DNA from: Symbiodinium natans
Lineage: Eukaryota; Sar; Dinophyceae; Suessiales; Symbiodiniaceae
Direction of reading: 5' to 3'
Assembly (NCBI GenBank): GCA_905221605.1
Contig: CAJNDS010000171.1
Coordinates: forward strand, 1 to 64,000
Length of the DNA: 64,000 bases
Shown here: positions 10,615 to 21,000 of the stretch, in pieces
How positions within the stretch are numbered: the first letter of the stretch is position 1
How the letters are laid out: each line of letters opens with the position of its first letter
Notes under the pieces: model-generated
Told to the model about the DNA's origin: nothing
Database searches by the model: none
What the model saw: the letters and a program-made list of their open reading frames with translations, nothing else
Translations under genes and position numbers: made by a program

Positions 10615-11698
10615 GCGGGCGCCCACGGGGGTGCACATTTCGCCCGACGCCTGAAGACACGTTTTGACGACACGTTCTGTCCAGGCCCGGACCCCCTGAC
10701 GCCACGCACTGACGCCACGTCCCGTGACGCCACGTCTGTGTGTGACGCCTGACGCCACGTTTTGACGCCACCTGGTTTGACAACACGCGGGGTCCTAACG
10801 CCACGTAAGCTTCTGACGCCACGTACTGACGCCACATACGGTGAAGACTCTCCCACGGCCAGCGTTTTTTTGTCGTCGGAATCTGACCCTGGGGGTCTAT
10901 ATATCATGCCACGTGAGCCAGTGACGCCACGTTTTGATGCCCGATTCGGCGCCGCCAGGTGGCTCAGTGACGCCGCGTGGGTCTGTGACGCCACGTTCTG
11001 ACGCCAGGTTCTGCGACCCAACGTGTCTGCGTGACGCCACATGAGGCAGTGACGCCACGTTTTGACGCCACGTCCGGTGACGCCAGGTGGCTCAGCGACG
11101 CCACATAAAGCCAGTAACGCCACGTTGCGACGCCACGTTCTGCATAAACACATCCTAGCGCAATTGTAAAGAATATGGAATATTAAAGCTGAGGCCTATT
11201 TAGGAAATGTGTTCAGGTTTGACGAGCTTGTCTGAAGGAAATGTGTCTTCGCGACGCCACGTGTCTTCGCTGGATCTGTCTTCGGGAAGTGTCTTCACTT
11301 GCCCATGTGTCTTCGCGACGCCACGTGTCTTCGCGGGAGCTGTCTGCGGAAGGTGTCTTCGCTAGCCCACGTGTCTTCGCGACGCTGGGGGTCTTCACCG
11401 GACCTGGCTGCGGGAAGTATCTTCGCGACGCTGTTTGTCTTCACTGCATAGGAGGCGCTGTCCCCACCTGTTTGAGTGGTCTTAGCCTTGGCTCTACGTA
11501 TTCTGGGAAAAGTGTCTTCTGACGCCCACGTGTCTTCAGACGGGATTCCCGACGCCACGTGTCTTCGCGCAGGAATGTGTCTTCAGACGCCCACGTGTCT
11601 TCGCTGTCTGCTCTGGGGGGCCGGGGTCCTCAACCCCATGTGTCTTCAAAATGTGTCTTCGGTCTTCGGGCGAAATGTGCACCCCCCCGGGCGCCCGC
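10615..11698. mobile_element. 1.1-kb inverted-repeat element with ACGT-core arrays
   Basis: The two ends are inverted copies of one another over about 60 bp. The left end runs from 10615 (GCGGGCGCCC, then GTGCACATTTCGCCCGA, then GAAGACACGTTTTGA). The right end is its reverse complement at 11638-11698. The left arm (to about 11140) is a tandem array of TGACGCCACGT-like units. The right arm (11225-11640), read on the opposite strand, is an array of GAAGACACGTGG/GCGTCGC-like units. A unique spacer of about 85 bp lies between. The element encodes no plausible protein. It could be a non-autonomous transposon or a long hairpin-forming satellite. Family unknown. Confidence 0.75.
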
Positions 11699-11699
11699 A

Positions 11700-11913
11700 A
11701 TGTTTTTGGGCTTTAGGGCTTAGGGTTGAAAACCCGAAGCCCTAAACCCCTACGATTGAGAATTCTAGGACCCAGAGTATATAGGCCCTTGTTCCCTTTT
11801 TGTCTAGGGTTTCGGCACCCTTAGAAGCCCCGTTAAACCAACAAGGGCACCGTTTCTTCTTCCTAATCGGGCTACTGCTGGGTCACCCTAAGCCCTATAG
11901 ACCCTAAACTCTA
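11700..11913. repeat. Decayed telomere-like sequence
   Basis: TTTAGGG/CCCTAAA derivatives occur at 11712-11755 and 11885-11913. The downstream element begins directly after CCCTAAACTCTA. Confidence 0.6.
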
Positions 11914-12374
11914 ATTGTGGTCCTCCACTATCTCAAGCCCCGCTGCAGCTAAGCCGAAGCACAGTTGCAAGTTCCAGCACACGCCCTCGAGTAACATCCA
12001 CAGCACACGCAATAACTTTTGGGATGGCCTGCGGTGAGCGTGAAGGTAGAGACGCACGCAGTTTAGCCCCGGTCAGTCTGACTGGGCACAGAGCACCAAA
12101 CCATCTATACATCGGTATGGTGTTCGAGCATGAAAAATCCCGGGTGGGAGTGGTGGGCCGCGAGAAAAAGTTGTCACTCGAGCAGTTGACAGGTCACTTC
12201 TTGACCAAACAAACAAGTCAGCTTCAGTAACGTTCACGGATGCTTCACCAAGGAACTCACAGAGCATGTGGAACTTGCCAGAGGATGGATCTTGGAACTT
12301 TCGACTTTCGTTGGAGCAGTACTTACGAGGGACATCCTCCGCAGAAAGACCGCTCGTCCACAATAAGGGGCGCA
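11914..12374. mobile_element. Unknown element, internally deleted copy (A-B)
   Basis: Block A (11914-12141) and block B (12158-12374) are nearly identical to the two ends of the longer copy at 12374-13472. The 654-bp interior is replaced here by 16 bp (GGGTGGGAGTGGTGGG-like). The copy abuts the next one exactly, sharing one base. No protein is recognisable in any frame. Confidence 0.8.
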
Positions 12375-13472
12375 TTGTGGTCCTCCACTATCTCAAGCCC
12401 CGCTGCAGCTAAGCCGAAGCACAGTTGCAAGTTCCAGCACACGCCCTCGAGTAACATCCACAGCACACGCAATAACTTTTGGGATGGCCTGCGGTGAGCG
12501 TGAAGGTAGAGACGCACGCAGTTTAGCCCCGGTCAGTCTGACTGGGCACAGAGCACCAAACCATCTATACATCGGTATGGTGTTCGAGCATGAAAAATCC
12601 CACCTCTCCAGCACTGGCCAAGCTACAAGCGAGGCCGCCACCTTTGCCAACGAGAGTGACAAGAACGACCCGACACAGGATATTCCATAGCATGCACAAC
12701 CACGGCTGCTCGGCCAAGGCGACCATGAATTTGAAGATTGCTTCTTGCCACCATCGCAAGAAGCAAAGGCACCCCGACGTGCCACATAGGGGGCACAGCC
12801 TATGCTCGGCCCACCAACCATACGACAGCCTCAGACTCTGCCTCCGAGCCCGGACTTCAGTTCCGAAGAGCACTGTGTCGAGCAGACCCGGTCGCATGGA
12901 AGAGAGCGACGCTCACCACCTGTACATGTTGAATTCCACCAAAACTTCTTTGGGCTGATAGCCACGACAAACCAGACTGGAAGGATGGGACTGGCTATCC
13001 GGGCGGCACGACTGAACGATTTCCAATCCACAAGATGCCCGACCCAGCCTGCCGAACGGCCAGCAAGTTGTGCTAGCAGCCAACTGCCATAGGCCACGCC
13101 TGTGCCCGTAGCCAAAAAGGCAAATTAAGCCTGCGTCGCCGGCCACAACAACAGGTTCAGCGGAGGGAGCAATGGAGGCAATCAAGTAGATGACAACTGT
13201 ACGTTTTGCCAGGTTGCCGCCGTGGAACCATGGGACCCACCCATCGCTGGAGCTACCGCGAGAAAAAGTTGTCACTCGAGCAGTTGACAGGTCACTTCTT
13301 GACCAAACAAACAAGTCAGCTTCAGTAACGTTCACGGATGCTTCACCAAGGAACTCACAGAGCATGTGGAACTTGCCAGAGGATGGATCTTGGAACTTTC
13401 GACTTTCGTTGGAGCAGTACTTACGAGGGACATCCTCCGCAGAAAGACCGCTCGTCCACAATAAGGGGCGCA
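12374..13472. mobile_element. Unknown element, longer copy (A-C-B)
   Basis: Block A (12374-12601), unique interior C (12602-13255) and block B (13256-13472). It ends at GGGGCGCA immediately before ACCCTAAACCCTG. Several frames are partly open in A/C/B, but none resembles reverse transcriptase, integrase or transposase. A short ATTGTGG word at the left end has its inverse CCACAAT about 10 bp inside the right end. The pair with the deleted copy looks like a tandem duplication followed by an internal deletion. Confidence 0.75.
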
Positions 13473-14480
13473 ACCCTAAACCCTGAACCGTCCTTCTTGA
13501 GCCTGGAGGAGTTTCGTGGTGGGGTGTCGGGGAGTGGGTCGGACTGCGGGTGTCGGGCTCTGTGTAAATGATAACCCTGGCGATTCAGAAAAACCGTCTC
13601 TAATCCGCTCCAATTTGTTTGGATAGTCAATCGTGGCCACATGCAATTTGCATTTAGTTTCGAACTTCGTCTTGTCGGGTGTAGGCTTTAGGCTTGAGGT
13701 TTTAAGGCTTTAAGGTTTCATTGTTTCACTCCCGACGTAGCCCCTTCGTCGGGAAAGGACATTGCCACCGAGACTTAGGGTGTTGGGGGGGCCCAAAGTC
13801 CTCGAACCCAAGCCGCCCAAGCCCCGAAGAATCGCCCCAAGGCCCGCGACTCGATATCCCAAAGCTGCCATGGGAGAGGGGGATTCGGGGGAACTCAGCT
13901 GGCATGGTGGAGATGGCCTTTCGTGTGGTCTTCTACGACGGTCATCATTGCACTTGGCAAACAACCCAGATATTTTTCTAAGTGCTTTCTGCTTTCTGCC
14001 TCTGCCTCGCGTGGCAAGATACGGTTCCCCCAGCCAAGGCATTCGACAAGGCCAGTTGGCACAAAATGTGCCCGTCACGCACCGCAGACAAACATAGAAA
14101 CATTCCACAGGGCAGCACTTCTGGTTTTCCTCACGTTGAGTAAACTCCGCCTTCCCAAGGGGATGACACTATATGGCACTCGCCCTGGCCACGACTTCTA
14201 GACCATCAAAGGCCTGATGCATCGTGAAGAACAGTGTTTTCAACGTAGGGAATAGAACCCACACTCCCCCTTAATGCCTTGAACCTGACACCAACGCGCG
14301 CTGACGCACCACTTTCTGCGGCAAACGGCCGCGACGGTGCCAGCTGTGAGGGTCTAAGCCCGAAGAAATCCTTCTTCCCCAAATTTTACTGGGATGCAAG
14401 AAAAAATTGGACCAAGGGCCTGCCGACTCTGAACTTTTCAGGACCCTTCTCCAGACCTAAAGTGATATGTCGTGGATACA
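13473..14480. other. Gene-free stretch
   Basis: Starts with decayed telomere words (13473-13490, 13680-13720). A minus-strand open segment (13710-14108) has a cysteine-containing start but no recognisable domain and no supporting splice pattern. Nothing else is supported. Confidence 0.4.
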
Positions 14481-14483
14481 GGA

Positions 14484-14612
14484 TTATATCGTACCATACA
14501 GTATTAAATTGAATTATACAGTGTTATATAGTGTTATATGGAATTATATAGTATTATATAATATAGTATTATATCGTATTATATAGAGTTATATCGTATT
14601 TTAAAGTATTGC
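14484..14612. repeat. AT-rich TTATATAGTAT-type repeat
   Basis: A degenerate tandem of TTATATAGTATTATA-like units, about 10-15 bp each, lying just 3' of the TIR-like membrane gene (which is on the minus strand and ends at 14660). Confidence 0.8.
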
Positions 14613-14659
14613 ATACACTCAGCTCACTCTCTTAGTAGGGCTGAGGGTTTTTTACACCA

Positions 14660-15220
14660 TCAAAAAAAGGCAGCTTGTTTGAGCTTGGGTTGTGATGGGG
14701 CTCTCGGCTCTCGGGCAATCCTGCAACAAGGGCTCGCGGCTGCCAGCAGCCCATAGCCGAAGGGGAGGTCCAGGGTCGAGGCAGCCAGCAGCTCCCTTGT
14801 CAGGGGGCCGCGCACATAGGCCGTGAAAGCCTCTTCGCTGCCATACCAGGCGTTGATGGCGGCGAGGAGGAAGGCTTTATCTTCCTCACGTTGGCACCCT
14901 GCGTTTTTGAGCTCGAAGGTCGCTAGCGCCTCGGTGATCTGGCGCTCCTCCCTCATGAACTTTCGGTTGGTGTGCACGATAAGCGCCAGGGGTGACATCG
15001 CAATTGCAACCATTCCTGATTGATAAGCTTGGCTGACGCCTTCCCGTGCAGCCACAAATATGCCAGTCATGAATGCGCAGGCCAAGATCAGAAAGAAGAC
15101 TTGCCTCTCAACGAACAGCGGCTTGACTTGTATCCGCCCAGACGGATTCGCCTTGCGAAAAGCGGCGAGCTCGAAGACACACCACAGGCCTCTTGTTGTC
15201 GTTGTTGTTGCTGTTGTTGC

Positions 15221-15280
<60 letters not shown>

Positions 15281-15355
15281 GGTTGTTGTTGTTGTTGCTG
15301 TTGCTGTTGTTGTTGTTGTTGCTGCTGTTGCTGCTGTTGCTGTTGTTGCTGTTGC

Positions 15356-15451
<96 letters not shown>

Positions 15452-15474
15452 GTTGTTGTTGTTGTTGTTGTTGC

Positions 15475-15511
<37 letters not shown>

Positions 15512-15519
15512 GCTGTTGT

Positions 15520-15576
<57 letters not shown>

Positions 15577-15586
15577 TGCTGTTGCA

Positions 15587-15617
<31 letters not shown>

Positions 15618-17171
15618 TTGCTGCTGCTGTTGTTGTTGCTGCTGTTGTTCGCAGATGTTGCCGTTGTTGCAGTTGTTGTTGCTGCTGCTACTTCTTCTGC
15701 TTCTTCTTCTTCTTCTGCTGCTGCTGTTGCTGTTGCCAATCCTGAGCAAGCTCGCACCTCGTAGCTCTCTATCCATGTAGGACTAACAGTCTCGCACCCC
15801 TCGAAGCCCGCCAGGACAAATCCTGCACAAGCGTCCGAAACGAAATGAAGTGCAATTGAATGGAATGGAATGGAATGAAAGGGAATGAAATGAAAATGGA
15901 GTGGAATGAAATGAAATGGAATGAAATGAAATGAAAGTGACAATGGCAAGGTAAATGAAAATGAACATTGAACTGAATTGAATGAATTGAAATGAGAGAA
16001 ATTGAATGAATTGAAATGAGAGAAATGAAACGAAATGAAATGAAACGCAATGAAATGAAATGAAATGAAAATGAAATGGAATGGAATGAAAATGAACATG
16101 AAATTGAAAATGAACATGGAAATGAAAATGAGCATGAATATGAAATGAAATGAAACGAAACAAAATGAAAATGAAAATGAGAATGAAAATGAAAATGAAT
16201 GTTGCCTGATGATGATGAGGAGGAGCTTCGTTCGAGGTAAAACAAATTTACAGGTAAACCAACTTTACAGAATGCTAAGTCATACCGACATACCTGAAAG
16301 TTGTCGACTCGTGATAGCCTTGAGGTGACAGAAGCCATATAATCTAAGCTGAAGCTAGCTCTCTGCATGCAACCGTGGGGCGGCTCAGGTAAGTTGGTGA
16401 CCACAATACACGCAGCTCCTTGGAGATCTGAAGAAAGCCTCCGAGTCCCAACACGCCTCGCTCTTTGAGCACAGGATCTGTCTGATGAACGCTTGCCACG
16501 TCCAGGAAGCATGTCGGAGAACAGCTCGCGCAGCAGCAATATGGAAATAAGAAAAGGGAGATCAGCACTGCCAGGGTACCGGAGAGCCATGCCCACGGGG
16601 CATAGGGACAATCCGCCTTGAAGCCTAAAGTATCCGCGTGGAAGGTGAAGGGCAAGGGCACCAAGCCAAAAGCACCCTGGACAAAGGCCACCGTGACGAC
16701 GCAAAGCCAGCTTACGGTTACTGTTGGCCAGCCGTATTGGAATAACAACGAGAGGAACTTCAGCCGGCCTGGAGCATTCCAGGTATGTGAGAAAAACACG
16801 TCGAAGGCCTCAGCAGGATGAGACCTCTCCCATAGCCTCCTTTGAAAGCGCAGGTCCAAGTAGGAAGGCGAGGTCAGCTTCCGCAGGCCAAAGTCGCGGA
16901 GGATTGAAAACACGGGAATTCCGTGGGCCGCGGCCCGGTCCACTTTGAAGCTGATTGTGGCCTGGAGGGAGACGGGCAGCTCGGAGTTGGTCATCGTAGG
17001 CACTTCGGTCCCCTCCGTCCCCTCGGAGTTGGTTAAGGAGCCACTTGGGACCACCTGGGCCGGAGCCTCTTCCAGTGCTTCCACGACTTGGACAGCATCC
17101 ACGGAGACGTCGCACTGGGGCTCTTCCTCACCGTTCTCGCTGCAGCAGTAGCGACTCACATTCACCCCCAT
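14660..17171 (-). CDS. TIR-like multi-pass membrane protein, two exons
   Basis: Exon 1 is 17171-16382 and exon 2 is 15189-14660, joined by a GC-AG intron of 1192 bp. The join restores the family motif YLSR|LWCVFELAAFRK and gives 439 residues. An in-frame TGA directly precedes the ATG, so the start is firm. The N-terminus MGVNVSRYCC fits N-myristoylation (Gly2, Ser6) and possible palmitoylation (Cys9, Cys10). Residues about 123-131 (FDVFFSHTW) and 221-275 (CFLDVASVHQ, LWSPTYLSR, LWCVFELA) form a TIR-like fold. It is split by two membrane segments (about 152-172 and 194-214). A third hydrophobic region is at 293-335. TIR-like modules with interrupting membrane helices are frequent in dinoflagellates; whether it has NADase or only scaffold activity cannot be told. 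The C-terminus may be incomplete if further 3' exons exist. Confidence 0.85.
15193..15733. repeat. Giant GTT/GCT trinucleotide array
   Basis: About 540 bp of GTT with interspersed GCT and CTT, on the plus strand. On the coding strand of the TIR-like gene it reads CAA/CAG/AAG. It begins within 2-4 bp of the 3' splice site of the intron. All three frames on the minus strand read as long Gln, Asn or Thr runs, which explains the long spurious open frames. Confidence 0.97.
15843..16207. repeat. Degenerate AATGA/GAAAT pentamer array
   Basis: Plus-strand AATGAAATGGAATG-type repeats (TTTCA/ATTTC on the coding strand), about 365 bp, with mixed 5-, 6- and 11-bp spacing, followed by a short GATGATGATGAGGAGGAG run. 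It lies in the same intron as the trinucleotide array, separated by about 110 bp of unique sequence. Confidence 0.95.
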
Positions 17172-17849
17172 GGCTCAGTCTTGAACTATGTTCAAGGAAT
17201 CCAAAAACACTCTAAAAATTCGATGCTCGCAGCGGCCGTGCAGTGCAAACGTTCTCGAACGAAGACACAAAGACACGATACGAGGACACAAGGGTACGAC
17301 GCAAAGACGCAACACTACACAGCAAAGTCCAAACCCTTTCTGTGGCCCTTGTGTGGGACCCTTTTTTTTGGGCCCCCTCTGATGGTTTTCTTCTTGAGGT
17401 TTTGGGCCGAAGCACCGAAACCTTGCAGTCCTCCAAAATTAGGGGCCCTTAAGGTACTTAAGACGCCCATATGCTCCACACCACAAGAACCCTTGCACGA
17501 AGGGCTGCACCTTCATGGCCACTTTTGGATCCCCAGAATTTTTAGTTCCCTCTCCACGCATCTTCTTGGGAACAATTTTCCAGGGTCGGGACCTGCAGGC
17601 TGAGGGGGAGCATCGAACAAAAAAAGAGACCAACCCTTGAAAGCCCCATCTCCCAACTCACCGACTACGCAACTGGTCGGCCGGGATAGACGACCTGCAG
17701 CTACCTGCAGGGTTTCAATCTGCAACCTCAGGGGTCGCGCCTTCTCCAGCAGATTCGGTTCAGTGGACGTCTTGCTATTGGGCGCGTGAGGGCAACATCT
17801 ACACATACGGACATTTAGACACACGGAGATGCCAAAAACACAAGACCAG
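17172..17849. other. Gene-free stretch with GACACGA-like words
   Basis: Upstream of the TIR-like membrane gene. 17255-17310 contains degenerate GACACGA/GACGCAA units similar to those at 54770-55030. No coding support for the remainder. Confidence 0.45.
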
Positions 17850-18010
17850 GCCTTTCGGGGCACTGCTGGGACCTCCCAGAGAAATGCCCTTGACGCTTGA
17901 CATCCGCCAGCCACTCTAACACAACACGCGTATGTGTATCGTGTGTGTGTGTGTGTCAATTCCGACGTGTGCTTCTGCTTGCACTCGTCACTGACATCTG
18001 AATATGTGTG
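17850..18010. repeat. Dispersed repeat, copy 1 (partner 37520-37690)
   Basis: Shared landmarks with 37520-37690 are TTTCGGGGCACTGCTGGGACC, then the CCGCCAGCCACTCTAACA / CCGCTGGCCACTTTAACA block, GCGTATGT, and a TTGCACTC-TCA-CTACATC/TGACATC end. This copy contains a (GT)n run at 17938-17955. Non-coding. Confidence 0.7.
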
Positions 18011-21000
18011 GTTTGGACACTGTTCAGGGCGGTCAACACTCAAATTTGTTCCTCGACGCCGACGCTCCGCCGAGCCTTAAAGGGGCAAGGCAAAGCCTTC
18101 GTTCAACCCTCGGCGCCCTCAGCGCCCTCGGCACCGGCGCTACAGCCTCACGGCCAGAGATGGCGGCTCTTGGACACGCGACGATCGCGAGCCCTTGCTG
18201 TAGAAGCTCAGTTGAACCTTCGAGGGCAGGGCCACCCAGCCACTCCTGACCGGAGCATCAGAGATGGAAGACGGAGCCAGCACGGGAGGTGCTTCAAGCG
18301 CCTTCCTGGGTGCATCCGGACCAAGCGTCAAGGACCAAACTGCAGAAGCGGCGTCTCTGTGTGAGCTACTTGTGTCTCAGCTGTGTCTTTCAGCTGCGTC
18401 TCTCAGCTGTGTCTCTGTCCCTCTTCTGTGCGGCCCCCACAGAGCCGCCTTGAGAGTTCCTCCGGCTAAGTGGCTAAGCGCCCGAGGAGCTGTGCTCCTG
18501 CGCTCCTGGGCGCCCTCTCCTGGCCCGGCAGCTGGGCAATGCACACAAGAAGTTGGCATCTCCAGGCTGCTAGCAAGTCATAGATGTCACAGTAGTGCAG
18601 TGTGGAGGGAACACCTGCACATGGGGCACCGCACCGGCCTCTGCGTGGTATGGGCGCCTGCAAGCTCTGGAAGCTTCGCCTCGGCGGTGCCCTCGCCGCA
18701 CCGCCGCACCATGCCGTGGCCTCTCGATGGCTGGCGATGCAAGCCGGCCATCGTCCTGATGGAACACAGCGTCAAACCGGGCAGCTTTCCGGGCAGCTTT
18801 CTTTAGCTCCGTTGGGACAGTGGGCACAGCAACAAGAACAACTAAGGCCGCTGGTGGTGCGGGCTCCCTGGATTGGATCCTCAATCGCCTCTTGGCATCC
18901 TCGCCCAAAGCAACCCCAATGCACACATCGCCACAGAGCTTTTGCACTTCAGTCTGGCGTGGTGCCGCCCTTCGCCATCTATGTCCCCTGTAGACCATCA
19001 GGAGCTGTCGTCTGGTGAGGTGATCTTGGCGGTAGCATATGACCTGCTTACCACGCGTGTGCCCGAAGAAATCGTGGAAACATGTGGAAACGCTCTGCTT
19101 CCATTCAGACAGCCAACCAATCGAGGCTTCGTGAGTTGGCACCTACATTCTTTTACATTCAGGCCTCTGAAGTACATTCTAAACACAGGTACTTGCGCAG
19201 TCAGGTGGCGCAATGCTGGCGCAGAGCAGGGCATCCGGAAAGCACAGCGGCTTTCTTACGACGCTGTGACCTCATCGCGCTTGTCTATGCACCGCCTTTG
19301 TGAAGCGGGACCATTGTGAGTTAGCCCGGGTGCTGAGCAAGCAGCCTGCCTGTGGCAGGTTCCTCAGTGGGCTTCAGGAGGGGAGCTGCTGTCTGCGAGC
19401 TTGACAAGAAGTGGGCCGAACCTGGCAGGAGGGTAGATGGTGCCTTGACATGGCAACCGGCCAAAGCGGCCGGCGTAGATCCTCAGCGACGGCACTTCAT
19501 CGGAAAGTCACCACAAGCCCAGTGGTGATAGGATGTGATAGGCACAGCGAGTACTGCGGCGCACGCACAGCTTTCGGAGCCTCACGTTCAGGCAGCGGCA
19601 GCGGCAGCGGACGCAATGTGGAGAACATGCACGAAGGCAGTGAGTTTCTCGGCCGGAGCTTCAACTGAGCCGTCTCAAGCCGTCAACTTGCCGCTTGCCA
19701 ACTCTCGCCAACGTCTCTGCTTGGGTTTGACGCGCCACGTGCTCGACGGCGCACGGGGCATGACAGAGAGTCTCATCCCGGGTAACGCGAGAAGCTTGAA
19801 GGGAAGCTGCTCGCTCTCGGGGCAGGTGCGGCAGGTGTACTTGCTTGAACTATAGGGCCTGTCTCCTGAAAGAGCTTATGTTCAGCTGTGACTTCCTCCA
19901 AGCCCTCACACACCGTCTATAACATTTGTGGCGCAAGCAGAGAGAGCACGTCAGACGGCAGGGCCAGGGCGGCCAGGGTCCCTCCAAGGACGCTCTCAAA
20001 CCTGCACATCCCGCCCATGCCCGCCCGCCAAACACAGTGACACCGGCAACTGAGAGCAGAGCAGGCTGACGGCAAAAGGTGCTCCATCTGGCATTCCGGG
20101 ATTGGGGCCCGCACGGCACACGTGCTCTGGCGCACTTTCGCAGGCGCTTGCGCGAGCTGGAGCGAGGCACGCGGGACCTCATCTGGCGATGCCGCGCATG
20201 CAAGTTGCAACAGTTGCAAAGCAAGTTGCAAAACATGCCCCGTGTCACACGTGGAGCCTTCGCCCGCTCAAGTGGTGTTGGTTTTGCTCTGGACTCGTCG
20301 CTCAAATATAGGTACAGTCTACAGTTATTAGAATTCTAGGGCAATGTCCACAGAGGCGCGCCGGTCGAGGCTGTCGGTGCACGCGGGGGCGAGCTGCCGC
20401 GCTTCCGCCGGCGTCGGCAAAAAAAACGCGCGCGGGCGGCGGCCACGCGCGGCTGCGCGGGATGAGCCCGCAGTCTCCGCAGTCTCCACATTCTCCACAA
20501 AGCTGGGAGATGCTGGGAGAGCAGTTTACCAAAGAAGCCGAAGTGCCCACCGGGCTCAACCGAGCTGACCGAGCTGACCGAGCTGACCGAGGGCCTGAAG
20601 GGCCCATGGCCACGCCCCCACGAGATGGCAGACTTATGCAGACTTGGGGTATAGAAGCGCCGCTGTTCACCTACGACGGCAGGGCCTTAGCCACGGCATC
20701 TGCCGGCGCCAGGTGCGCACCCTGCCTGCGATGCTGGCGCCAAGGCACGCCGAGGATGGCACAAACCCTGCGACAAGATGAGGCCCCCCATTCCTTGCAA
20801 GCACCTGCGCGGTGCGATGCTGGTGCGGTGAGGCGATGGGGCTCTTGAGCATCAGTTTGGCTCAGCCCTGCGTGTGGGGTGGCCTAGAGGGCCAAGGGGC
20901 CTATACGCCATGGATCAGCAGATCGACACAGATTGACACATCCGTCTGCGGCAGCTGCCCCGCGGCAGACCGGGCGAGCCAGCCGTCGCCTCCGGCGCGA

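Noticed and set aside
12073-13473. Open frames in the A-B-A-C-B element read as a transposase, reverse transcriptase or RNase H
   Set aside because: No catalytic motifs could be found in any of the six frames, and the frames differ between copies.
15020-16135. Very long open frames of poly-Cys, poly-Val, poly-Leu, poly-Gln, poly-Asn and poly-Thr
   Set aside because: All are read-throughs of the GTT/GCT array; the array is intronic in the two-exon gene model.
18570-19142. 190-codon minus-strand frame in GC-rich DNA
   Set aside because: GC-rich sequence keeps several frames open on both strands; no motif.
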